64,000 nucleotides of DNA from Acanthosoma haemorrhoidale (taxonomy: Eukaryota; Arthropoda; Insecta; Hemiptera; Acanthosomatidae): the NCBI GenBank assembly GCA_930367205.1, contig OV884011.1, positions 111,343,139-111,407,138 on the forward strand, read 5' to 3'. A model generated the notes under the pieces. It was not told the origin of the DNA and made no database searches. It saw only the letters and a program-made list of their open reading frames with translations. Of this stretch, positions 1 to 10,078 are shown piece after piece. A program made the position numbers and the translations under genes. How positions within the stretch are numbered: position 1 is the first letter of the stretch; each line of letters starts with the position of its first letter.

Positions 1-795
1 ATTTCAACTAAAAATGGGCACCCAACTCCCTTTAGCATTTGTCACGCCTAGTCTTGAAATCATTAAATTTCTAATAATTTCCTTAATGAGATAGGAATAA
101 GCGCTAGTGATAAAGGATAAATAAATACAATTCTCTGTAGAAAAATGAACCAGTATTGCTGAGGACACAAATATTATTCACCAAATCATAATTATTGTTT
201 CAGCCTATAAAATAAATTGCAGTAAAGATGCAAGAAAGTCAACTTTTCATTGGATATGCACATATAATTGTAAAGATAACAGTTGATAATAAAATGTTTG
301 AATGGCAAGGAAACAAAAAGCTCTATTATTAAACAATCTAACTGATTTTTACAATGTTTTTTGAATCTATAATTTTAACTTTAAAGCAGATTATCCAGGC
401 TTGGAATGACTTAAATAACTTATTATCATTTATGTAATATCTTACACAAGTTGAAACAATATCAAGAATACATATTGTAATGTTATATTTTAAGGAGTAA
501 TTTGAGAAAAAGAAAATAAATTATAAAAAGTTTAATTTCAAGCAATGAATAAGCCAGCTTGGAATAGTGTCAGTAAATAGAACAGCTGAGAGGGTATACG
601 TAAAATCAATACTCGTCATAATTGGCAGAATCTATAGGAGGCCATTGAAGCAGCATAATAGTTGAAGCGTCAGGAGAAACAAAACACATTACTTGGGCTG
701 GAGCAAGACAAATCGAGACGGAACGTTTGTGAAGAACTCAAAAACAGTGTATGTTTTATTTTATGTTAAATGCTTGTCAAAGACCCTCCTGAGAT
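1..795. repeat. Left arm of a large diverged inverted repeat
   Basis: Positions about 320-795 match the reverse complement of about 5865-6356 (for example the block around 560-720 pairs with 5940-6110). The first 31 bases of the window recur exactly, reverse-complemented, near 6615-6645. A second matching block is 1497-1735 against 5590-5845. The right arm lacks the roughly 700 bases that hold the small ORF at 1205 in this arm. This looks like two oppositely oriented copies of one old element. The piece beginning TGTAATGTTAT at about 477 recurs at about 1793 behind a purine-rich tract, as an LTR start would, but I could not define LTR ends. Confidence 0.6.
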
Positions 796-1204
796 ATAAG
801 TTTAAAAGTTACATAAATTCTTTTTTATATTACTTAATTGGCAAAAGATTAAATAAAGGTGCCTAACTACATATATCTATATTTTTTAAGGCCTCAGGTA
901 AATATTAAAAAACGATGTCCAGCATGCAATGCTTGATTGTTTAGAGTCAAGACAACTAAACAATTCAAAGTTATTTTGATTAGATATATGTTAACTAAAA
1001 ACAATGGAGACAAGTGAACAGAAATTATTGGGCATTCTGGGAATTTCTGATGAAGATGAGATTGTCATATAAGGGGAGAATAAGAGAAGTTGAGAGTGAC
1101 GATTGACACAAGAATGTTCCTTTGTGTGAAGGACCCACAGAAGTGGTTTAGTCTAATGAGGGCGGTGTTCGATCAGAATCACAGATACAAAATCTATAAA
1201 TAAA

Positions 1205-1525
1205 ATGGACGAAAAATTTGAGCAAAGTAAAAATGATTTAAAAAATATGTTTGATAAATATAATGATGATGTAAAGAATATTATTGAAGAATATACAAAT
1301 GATTTAAAAAATAGTTTTGAAACTGTTACAACAGAAAATATAAACCAATTTATGAACCAAAACATTGAACTTGGTGAACAAAACAATTTAATCACAAAAT
1401 TAAAAGAAAAAGAATTGCAATTTGTGGAATCGGTCACAGATAAAATTAATGTTATTGAAAATGTTACAATCCTGCTTTTTCTTTTCTATTTTGGTCTTTC
1501 GGAAACAAGTTTTTCTTTTAAATAA
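1205..1525 (+). CDS. Small coiled-coil ORF, possibly a retroelement gag start
   Basis: A 106-codon ORF starts at a true ATG. Residues 1-75 are charged and rich in D, E, K and N with heptad-like spacing, which suggests a coiled coil; the tail (about 85-106) is hydrophobic and phenylalanine-rich. No catalytic motif is visible. It lies between two TGTAATGTTAT-type sequences (about 477 and 1793), the second preceded by a purine-rich tract that could be a polypurine tract. An N-terminal gag fragment of a decayed LTR element is therefore the best guess. The matching arm at 5590-6646 has lost this segment. A host micro-gene cannot be excluded, and chance is possible in such AT-rich DNA. Confidence 0.25.
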   Translation: MDEKFEQSKNDLKNMFDKYNDDVKNIIEEYTNDLKNSFETVTTENINQFMNQNIELGEQNNLITKLKEKELQFVESVTDKINVIENVTILLFLFYFGLSETSFSFK

Positions 1526-1736
1526 ATCTGATAATTTTTTTTCCTGTTAGTTACCTAATTGCCACTTGCATTGCAAAATTGTGCATTTTTTTTTAAGATA
1601 ATGTGTATGTCGTTTGTTTAAAAATATGTCAGGTTTATTATTGTATGTGAATCCATTTGGAATGATTCATTAGTATAGTTACTTTTAAGTGTTATCTGAG
1701 TTCAGTCAAAAAGTTAATATTGTTTAAAGTATTTTA

Positions 1737-2880
1737 AAAAAATAGACGAGTAAAGAATGTATATTTTTTTTTATAAACTGTAAGGAGGGAAAATGTAATG
1801 TTATCTTTTAGGGAATAATTTAAGAGGAGGGAAATAAATTATGAACTAAAGATAATTGTAGATGGTCAAAATATCCCTTAGTAAGTGCTATTATGCACTG
1901 AGATATTGGGTGGGGGGATTCCTAATTCTAAACAAATCTGGGTACTCCTGATGAACCATGTTACTTCTGTAAATAATACATTTTAACAATTTTGTTCATA
2001 TTTATTAATTTTTAAAAAGAAAACCATACCATCGTATTTTTAATTAATTGGTTTTTACTATTTATTCACTTTAGATGAATTAGCTTCTTGGATCTATTGC
2101 TGCTTTATTTATGTTGAACAATGTCGTTACTGTGTTTTTGCACCATTCTGAGAGTTTTGTTTTATGTTTTACAGTATTTTAAAATGGCAACATGTGCTGC
2201 CAAAAGCCCTTGGTTATAGATATTTATTGTGGGAAGACAAAGAAGCTGTATTTTGTTTCATTTATTAACCCTTTCTGTGCCAGGTCCAATTCCACGTTTC
2301 TTCACTGTGGCCACCAGAAAGGTTTCTAATTTATTAATACAAAATTATATTTTTAATTTAAAATGCAGTTCATAATGGAAGACAATTATTAAAAAAATTA
2401 TTTAAAACATTTTTTTATCACAACAGTTGCCTCTTCCACAGAGAATAACATTTTCCCCATTCCCTAAGCCACAAAAGTTCGGATCAAAAAAGAATTGTGT
2501 TAAAAACCATTTTTATTTATTTTTTTCAATAATTTGAACTCAACAAGGTTAAACTTTCTTTGAATTATTTTAGTTAAATCTGAACAAATATAAATAATAT
2601 CTGTTATAACTGTAATATGTCACAAAGGGAACCTTCTCTTTCAAAGCATCATTTGCATTATGCTTTTGAAAGCAATAATCCAAATAGTCTGAATAACCCC
2701 ATATATTCAAATAGCCTTTAGAGAAAGGCATACCGTTACAGTGAAATTTTTACCTGGGTCATATTATATTGACACAAATAAAATAAGTCTGAATTCAAAC
2801 TAATAAGTACATATTGTCTGTGTTATGCAGTCAGAGTAAAGAAATTTAACTATAAAATAAAGTTTCTATATTACAATGTG
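1737..2880. other. AT-rich intergenic DNA, no gene seen
   Basis: No ORF or splice-consistent coding segment was found. A purine-rich tract near 1779-1791, followed by TGTAATG, may be the 3' LTR edge of the element holding the ORF at 1205. A short stretch at about 2267-2330 (AACCCTTTCTGTGCC) resembles, in reverse complement, sequence at about 5380-5412, so it probably belongs to the same inverted-repeat family. Confidence 0.4.
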
Positions 2881-2881
2881 T

Positions 2882-3700
2882 AATATACACAATCTGCATT
2901 GTGTAAATGTTAAATTTTAATGTTACAAAAGAAAATTGTGAAAATAAATGCTTATATCCAACGACCAAGTTCTGACCATCACAATTTTAATGCATTTGAT
3001 ACAAAATACCAACTCAATGGAAAATAGCAGCACTTCAAAGTCGACTCTTTTCTCTGAATCTGATTTCAGACAGCTTGATTTGAATATTCCTCTTGAAGAT
3101 TTGACCATTGCCTTCCGATAATTTTTCAGGCAACATCATTCAGCCCAGAGGGAAAATTGCCGTGTATTATCATGGGGAAGAGATTTTGGGTGAATTACAC
3201 ATTGTTCCATCGGGAAACGGTTCCAGCTATAGGGTTAGCAAGCACCTTGTATTTGTCCCCCACGGGTGTAGGCACTGGCTTTACCACATTCATGGCCTTT
3301 GATGGACCTGAAAACCATCTTCCTGACTGGTCTCTCCTCCAGTGGCGTTTGCAGGAGCATTTGACCTCCATCATAGCTGCCATACTCCTATTTCTTCTTC
3401 TTCTTTTTAGCAGGATCTTCAGGAGATATTGACTCTTCGAAGTTTCACTGCTTCTGACTGAACCCATCAGTCTAGGCTGGCACTGTCTGCAGGGGCCTGT
3501 GAACAATTATGCAACCTGATACATATTTAATATACCATTTTACAGAGGAGTACCGTGGTACTATGAATTGAAAATAAATAATAAACAATAAATAAAGAAT
3601 AGATCTTACATAACCAACAACATACAAATGTATCTACATCGTGTAAACGCTAAATTTTAATGTTACAAAAGAAAATTGTGTAAATAAATGCTTATACTAA
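2882..3700. repeat. Segment flanked by about 65-bp direct repeats
   Basis: Sequence around 2888-2952 (TTAAATTTTAATGTTACAAA and onward to ATAAATGCTTATA) recurs at about 3637-3697 with only a few differences. The two copies bracket about 680 bp that includes the repeat unit at 3283-3503. The pairing could be an element with short terminal direct repeats, or a local duplication followed by insertion. No TSD was identified. Confidence 0.45.
3283..3503. repeat. Dispersed repeat unit, copy 1
   Basis: This segment is closely similar to 6901-7146. Both copies run from ACCACATTCATGGCCTTT to a GGCCTGT end. The second copy has about 25 extra bases in the middle. Each contains a pyrimidine run that reads as consecutive lysine codons on the minus strand (frame ending EEPAKKKKK in copy 2). 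Stops interrupt all long frames, so it may be a retroposed fragment of a host or element transcript. I do not recognise the source. Confidence 0.55.
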
Positions 3701-4800
3701 ATTTATTACAATTATGTATATTATTTGAAAATAACAATTATAATAATTTTCTACAAGTTTTGATTAAATTATACAAACATAAATATTTGAACAGTATAAT
3801 AGTTTGTAAATTAGGAATATTCATGATATAATGAAAAGCACTCAATAAAAAAGCCAGCATCACCATAACATTTTGCACATAAATAATGGGTGGCCACCCT
3901 TTCATCCGTTGTTTGAAAACAGTACTTATACCGTCTTCATTTTTTAGTTCTATTCTTATTCACCCCTATAGGTTCCACATAACAGTGAGTTGTTGAAATC
4001 TGGGGAACTTCACTTTTTGCCAGTAATTTTTCAAAAACCAATGTCATATAGTTTAGTAAAGAAATATTTTATACAGTTTCTTTGTATAACAAGTACTGAT
4101 TAATTAGCAAAATTTCTTATAGCACTGGGTAGATTTCCTTTTACCAGGATAATACGAGAGCATCTGATCTTGTTTATCTATTCCCCTCATATATTTATGA
4201 ACAATAAATAAAGGTGTTTGCATTTTATTTTCTCTTGGATTCAATCTCCACCATATCACTTATCGGATGATAAAATTAAACATCTCTTCAGTCTTTCCAT
4301 TTTGTTAGGCAAAGACTTCCGATGGTCCCTTCCTATTTAGTCTCTAGGTTTCTGTGGCTTATGTTTCTTTTTGAAAAAAAATGCCAAGCTAAATTTACAT
4401 ATGTATAGAAATTATCGATATAACTTTGCCCCTTTCAACAATTTCATTTTTTTAAAGGTAATATTACTTACATTCTGTTCATCCAAAACCAAAAGGAGAA
4501 TATTTTCAATCTTCTGATGAATCCACCTTAAAATTACTATTTAAAATTAGCAATAACTACAAGAGTAAAAGAAAAAAGAAAAAAAAAGTTTAACATAAAT
4601 TAGATGCAAAAAAAGAAACCAGTAATTTGCTCAAAATCAAAGGTTCAAATTTTTCTTTTCCTAGAAGGCACTGCAAGGTTCTTTTAATCTTCAAGAAGGG
4701 GCAGGGTTCCAATAGGTAAACCACCTAAACAAATAACCTTACTAAGATAAGCTTCTCTAACAGAATCACAAATATTTGACTTTTGTTTTTTCGGGCGCCA
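3701..4800. other. AT-rich intergenic DNA, no gene seen
   Basis: I see no protein-coding or RNA gene. The right end (4680-4800) lies directly internal to an antisense LTR and primer-binding site, so it is probably the decayed 5' internal region of that LTR element, but no gag motif can be read. Confidence 0.4.
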
Positions 4801-4802
4801 AT

Positions 4803-5230
4803 TGTTATGTTTTATATCTGAGGCTAGATTAGATATAACAAAACTTTCTTTAACTCTTTAGTAAACCAGTCTGTGACAAATTACAATGTTAGTAACAATT
4901 TTCTTTTACCTTTATGATTATTTATAAATTGATTAACTTTTAGTCCTTTTTTTCTCACTTCATTCACCACACAAACAAAAGTATCTTCAAAACTTCCCCA
5001 AACTCCAAATCTTCATCCAACGCGTCTCCCGGGGATAACCAGCAGAACAACCTCCATGCCATCTTGTTTCCAAAGCACCCCCTCCTTTTCCCAACTCATT
5101 TGCCGCCCTTTTCTGCCCGCTAATTTCAAATTTAAATCAAAGGCAAAGCATCTAAATATTATAACAAAATTGTCAAAATTTATGATCCTGTTGGCGATCT
5201 ATCCTGAATTAAAATTTTAGACCCATTACA
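4803..5230 (-). mobile_element. Antisense LTR with tRNA-Lys type primer-binding site
   Basis: Read on the minus strand, a segment starts TGTAATGGGTC at 5230 and ends CATAACA at about 4804, about 428 bp with TG...CA termini. Two bases later comes TGGCGCCCGAA at about 4800-4790, matching the first 11 bases complementary to the 3' end of tRNA-Lys(UUU). That order (LTR then PBS) marks a 5' LTR of a minus-strand retrotransposon. The body is not recognisable and no second LTR was found. Confidence 0.5.
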
Positions 5231-5589
5231 ACACCTTTCAAGCTCAAGAAATTGAATGAGAATGAACCTTTTCCTTAGTTTCAAGGGAAAGGGACTTTTT
5301 TGGTGACAGTGGGGAAGTTTTTATCGGGGCAGGTAGCAACTGTAAGTGATGCAATCTTGGCAGCAGAGTGGGCTTTACCTGTTAAGCACTCAGCACTGAA
5401 AGGGTTATAACCCCTGCTACCAATAATACTTGATATTTTTTTGTAGATTACTTGATATTTTTGTATTTTGTTCTAAATTCGGGATAGCCTAGAAATTAGT
5501 GATTAAGCAACCGAAAACTGGCTCAACATTTAACTGATAATTTTTGGGGAAAGAAAATGATTATTTCATTACTTTACCTTCATATAAAA

Positions 5590-6646
5590 GACTGGGGAGT
5601 CACAGTCAATAGACTATATTAACTTTTTGACCTAACTGAGTCAATACTTAAAAGTAACTATTCTAATGAATTATTACAAATTGATTTGCATGCTATAATA
5701 AACATGACATATTTTAAACAAATTACACATTTTCTTAAAAAGAATGCACAATTTCCCAATTAAGTTGGTAATGGCAATTACTCACTAACAAGGAAACCAT
5801 TAAACAGATTTACTTAAAAGAAAAACTTGTTTCACAGCTCTTTGATATCAAACTAAAAAAAAACCGAGTTTCTCAGGAGGGTCTTTGACAAGCATTTAAC
5901 ATAAAATAAAACATACACTGTTTTTGAGTTCTTCACAAGCATTCCATCTCGATTTGTCTTGCTCCAGCCCAAGTAATGTGTTTTGTTTCTCTCGACGCTT
6001 CAACTATTATGCTGCTTCAATGGCCTCCTGTAGATCTGCCAATTATGACGAGTGTTGATTTTACGTATACCCTCTCAGCTGTTCTATTTACTGACACTAT
6101 TCCAAGCTGGCTTATTCATTGCTTGAAATTAAACTTTTTATAATTTATTTTCTTTTTCTCAAATTACTACTTAAAATATAACATTACAATATGTATTCTT
6201 GATATTTTTTCAACTTGTGTGAGATATAACATAAATAATAATAAGTTATTTAAGTCATTCCAAGCCTGGATAATCTGCTTTAAAGTTAAAATTTTAAAAA
6301 TTATAGATTCAAAAAACATCGCAGAAATCAGTTAGATTGTTTAACAATAGAGCTTATACTGATATTCCTCACATGTGTTTTTGCAGCAATTTGAATATCA
6401 AAAATTGTTTGAAATCATTTTTAATATTGTGAGATGATACTTCATGATCAAATTGTTTTATTTTAGAATCAGATTTATTCCAAGAAAGGAGTTTCTGTTG
6501 AGATAATTACAATTAATTTAGTGTTTTGAACTGACCAGTGTGGATCTACCTTTGGGGAAATCAACTTGGAGACTGGTACATGTGGTAACCCTGAAGAGGT
6601 AGAGACAGCACCAATAGGGAGTTGGGTGCCCATTTTTAGTTGAAAT
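5590..6646. repeat. Right arm of the large inverted repeat
   Basis: This is the reverse complement of blocks at 1497-1735 and about 320-795, with a deletion between them that removes the ORF-bearing part. The exact 31-base match to the window start lies near 6615-6645. Divergence is easily visible by eye, so this is an old arrangement. Confidence 0.6.
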
Positions 6647-6900
6647 GCCTAGGGACGATATTACATCCAGTTGTTGTACTTGAAAACTTCTGTGTATAAA
6701 TACATAGAATCCACTCTGCTTTTGTTTGAATTGAACCAGTGTGTGGGTGTGTTCTCTAGATTCCAAAATAATAATAAAATAACATTTTAGTTGACGAGGT
6801 GATGAATAAAAATGCAGTGAATGAATAAATGTGATGTGTGTCGATGATCAGTGTTTAAATGTAGTGAGTTCCTTCGAGCAATCTCTATCTCTGGTATGTA

Positions 6901-7146
6901 TTTTACCACATTCATGGCCTTTAATGGACCTGAAAACCATCTTCTTAACTGGTCTCTTCTCCAGTGCAGGCGATGGAGTCGTGGCTGGTGTTTTCTGGAG
7001 CATTTGACCTCCATCATGGCTGCCATACTACTATTTCTTCTTCTTCTTTTTAGCAGGCTCTTCAGGAGATGTTGACTCTGCGAAGTCTCGCTGCTTCTGA
7101 CCGAACCCATCAGTCTAGGCTGGCGCTCACTGCAGCGGCCTGTCAA
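6901..7146. repeat. Dispersed repeat unit, copy 2
   Basis: Second copy of the unit at 3283-3503, ending at GGCCTGT directly against the BEL/Pao pol fragment that begins at about 7141. It may be part of what the BEL/Pao element inserted into, or part of that element's decayed upstream region. Confidence 0.55.
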
Positions 7147-7545
7147 GTAATCCCAATGACAGTAAGGTGCTTACTCCAGGACATTTCTTGGTCGGTGGAC
7201 CTATCCTGGCTCTGCCTGAGGTTCCATTAGATGATGTGAACCTCAATCGCTTGCCACGCGGGCAACTCCTCTATCAGATCTATCAGAGATTCTGGCATCG
7301 GTGGTTGGCTGAGTATCTCCACTCAATGCAGCAGAGATCGAAGTGGAGTAAGAGATCTCCTAAGATTGAGCTTGGTCAAGTGGTTCTATTGGAATATTCC
7401 TCTGTTCTTGCTTTGCAGTGGTCTACAGGAGGAGTTGTTAGAACCCGCGAGGGTTCGGATGGAATAACCCGAGTTGTTGTAGTAAAAAGCGCCGGTTGGT
7501 GAGTACAAGAGGCCTGTATCAGCTATGTGCCCTTTTCTAATTAAT
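7141..7545 (+). pseudogene. BEL/Pao retrotransposon pol C-terminus (fragment)
   Basis: The reading frame shows NPNDSKVLTPGHFLVGGPI, then a segment with RLPRGQLLYQIYQRFWHRW and a basic tail with GQVVLL and DGITRVVVVKSA. This is the characteristic end of BEL/Pao polyproteins, downstream of the integrase core (the 'LTPGHFLIG ... FWKRW ... GDLVL' block). A frameshift near 7497 separates it from the expected last residues, which continue in another frame as EYKRPVSAMCPF. Nothing upstream is recognisable as the integrase catalytic core, so this is a truncated, dead copy. The family call is confident; the boundaries are approximate. Confidence 0.8.
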
Positions 7546-7881
7546 TTTTTTTCCCTGTTGTAGTTGTATTGTATTTAATTTTAGGTTATTGTGGGGTTTG
7601 TATTCTTCCCTCTCCGTGGGTTGCCACCGCGAAGTCTCATTAATGGCCCCTTAGGAGTGAAGATCGTTTCCATTTCCTTTCCTATTTGATACATTTCACT
7701 TGGCCAGCACCAAGCTACGAGCGTTTATCTATATGAAGTTTTTTTTTTCTTTCGATACATGTTTTTCTCTTTTTAACAATTTTAACAATTTAATTCTGTA
7801 CAATATACAAAAGAAACCTTAGTTGGAACATGTAACTATATAAAATCCAACTTATTTTGTTGTAATATTAAGAATATTAGC

Positions 7882-8062
7882 AGTTATTCGCCACCGGGTA
7901 AAATGTGATAAAGAGAAGGAAAACGGGAACGTAAGACTAACTCCAGTTCTCGAAATAGACTGTCTTTATTTCTCTTTGTAATCCAACATATACGGGATCA
8001 TGGGATGTTTACGTCCCATGATCGCATTAGTTTACAATACAGAGCTACCTCTGACTTTAACT
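7882..8062 (-). mobile_element. Solo LTR of a Gypsy element, with TSD
   Basis: A 181-bp segment begins AGTTA and ends TAACT, the inverted termini typical of gypsy-type LTRs. It is flanked by a 4-bp duplication TAGC (7878-7881 and 8063-8066). It closely matches the LTR at 19059-19234, where a minus-strand pol lies internally, so this LTR is read on the minus strand. Between the two TSDs there is only one LTR, as expected from LTR-LTR recombination. Confidence 0.85.
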
Positions 8063-8066
8063 TAGC

Positions 8067-8478
8067 AATAATTGCATATCTATCGCATTGCATAAAAACG
8101 TAGATAAATGTGCCACCACAACTATTGTAAATCCTACTCCTTTCATTCAGTATTATGATTTTAAAGGTGTTTATTTAACTTTTAATTTATCATATGTATT
8201 AATTGTAGATAGTAGTACCTTACCTATACACTTAACCTTCTCCTTTATTATTAAGCTAGATACTAAGGAACACATTTACAACCAAACTAAGAACATGTAC
8301 TTAATGACTGATGCATTATCTGTAAAAAATATAGTATATATATATATATATACTATATATAGATAGACATCTATTGATATGTTAAGCATGTATAATAATT
8401 GTAAATTTAGACAGTGGTAAAACCGAAATTTCCTCTATCCTAGTGACGTTGGTGCCAACAACAAAAATAGAAGACATT
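8067..8478. other. Short AT-rich spacer with a TA microsatellite
   Basis: No gene is supported. A (TA)n tract lies at about 8333-8362. The open frame at 8088-8366 lacks any motif and runs into the microsatellite, so I treat it as noise. Confidence 0.4.
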
Positions 8479-8479
8479 A

Positions 8480-9407
8480 GGAAAATAAGGTGCAGTAAGC
8501 ATCACAAGCAACATTGCCATATACGTCAACAGATTGGCCACAGTGGCTCTTTGCCACACGAAGAACCACTGTGGCAAAAAAATTGTCTGCGTCCGTTGCA
8601 TACAAGCACATGAATAACGTGATCATGGCAGAGCACAATAGCCAAAGTGTTCTAGCTGGTGGTAGTCCCCACGTTCGTACAGAGAGTGTCCTAACCAACA
8701 AAAGCTACAAGCCTTAGCTGAGATGAAGAAGAAGAAGAAGAAGCAGATGGAGAAAGTACCGTTGGCCCAAAACCAAGAGCAGCCCCCTAGGATCAGACCC
8801 CAACAGCCGCCAAACACCACACCGAACTTATTAGGAGGAGCGACGTATGGAGAGGTTAATACGGGAACGTCGTAAGGACACGACACCCTAAACATTCCGC
8901 CCTGGTTATCGATTGTTGAGACTATGATCAGGGAATATATATCCGGACTTAAGACCGTATTTGCTCAACTAGCACGCCATTGGTAAGTACAAAATATTTA
9001 CTTCAACTTCAACGTCGATGGTCTGATTACTATACTTGAAGAAGTGGAGGCTCTAGTAGCGATTTCCACCCCAGACATCGTCGTGCTCACGGACACGAGA
9101 ATTGTGAACCAGAGCGTAAGGCTACAAGGCTATGCTGTCGAACGGAGTTTTGGTGGTTATACGATTCGACAACATATGGCTTAAAGTGTTCCGCTACTGA
9201 TGACCGGTGAAAGATAAACTTGGGGTCACCCATTTGTCCCAAAGCTATGTATGACACACCAAAAGCGTCTCTCCGATAGTTCTCAGCCCTTCTTAAAGAG
9301 TATGCAAAGGAAAACAACCACTGGGGTTTTCGGAGACTTAAATGTGCTGCATCTCTTGTGGAATTATGCCACCGTAAACGCAGTGGGGAGACAATTGGTA
9401 AAGGCAC
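8480..9407 (+). pseudogene. Jockey-like LINE, ORF1 tail and endonuclease start (fragment)
   Basis: Several frames carry pieces of a LINE in the right order. First is a cysteine-containing ORF1 zinc-knuckle region with SYRECPNQQKLQALAEMKKK. Then come the proline-rich ORF1 tail (PPNTTPNLLGGATYGEV) and its end with IREYISGLKTVFAQLARHW. After this the apurinic-endonuclease start of ORF2 reads EEVEALVAISTPDIVVLTDT, and a later endonuclease stretch reads VFGDLNVLHLLWNYA. Stops and frameshifts break all of it. The fragment stops abruptly at the T-rich run at 9408, where an antisense LINE begins. A 10-bp inverted pair GCCACAGTGG / CCACTGTGGC lies at about 8535-8575. Confidence 0.65.
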
Positions 9408-10078
9408 CCTTTTTTTTTTCACCTTTTTTTTTTTCTCCTCCAAAACTACACCTTTCACCAAAATTTCTTTTTGAAGTTAAAAAGTCAATGAACAAATATA
9501 CCGGACTAGGTGATAGGATTCACCTCCGGTTTACAATATGGAAAACGTGCAAACTAAACTTAAAAACTAGAACCTAAGACTAAACCGTTCCTGCCTCGAC
9601 TGCGTCTTGCCATCGATGGGGGAACGGAGGGGGGATTATCGTGTTAAACACCGGGTTTGTCAAGTACTGTAGTGAGTCGAAAAATTTGTCTACGTTGAAT
9701 GAATTCATCCACTGTAGGCCGATTAAATATCTCGTGAAGCTCACTGTTGCTCCGTTGTTCGAATGTATGTCTGACCACTTTCATCTGTATACCGTTTTGG
9801 AATTGCTAGAGTCGCCGAGCTGTCGTATACGTCAGATGACAAAAAAATGGTGCACCATACATCAGGGGAGGCCTGAGTATGGTCTTATACATCATGAGCT
9901 TTAGGCGCAGTGATACATTGGGGGAAGTCAATAAATGCGGAAGCCAGTAAGACTTCGTGCGAGATTGCTTTAACTTCCTTGCAAAATGGTTACTAAAACG
10001 GAGGTGTTTGTCCATTTTAATGCCCAGATATACTAGGTTGTTGGCTGGTGAGTTTTGCTGCGTTCCTACTGTGTAAGT

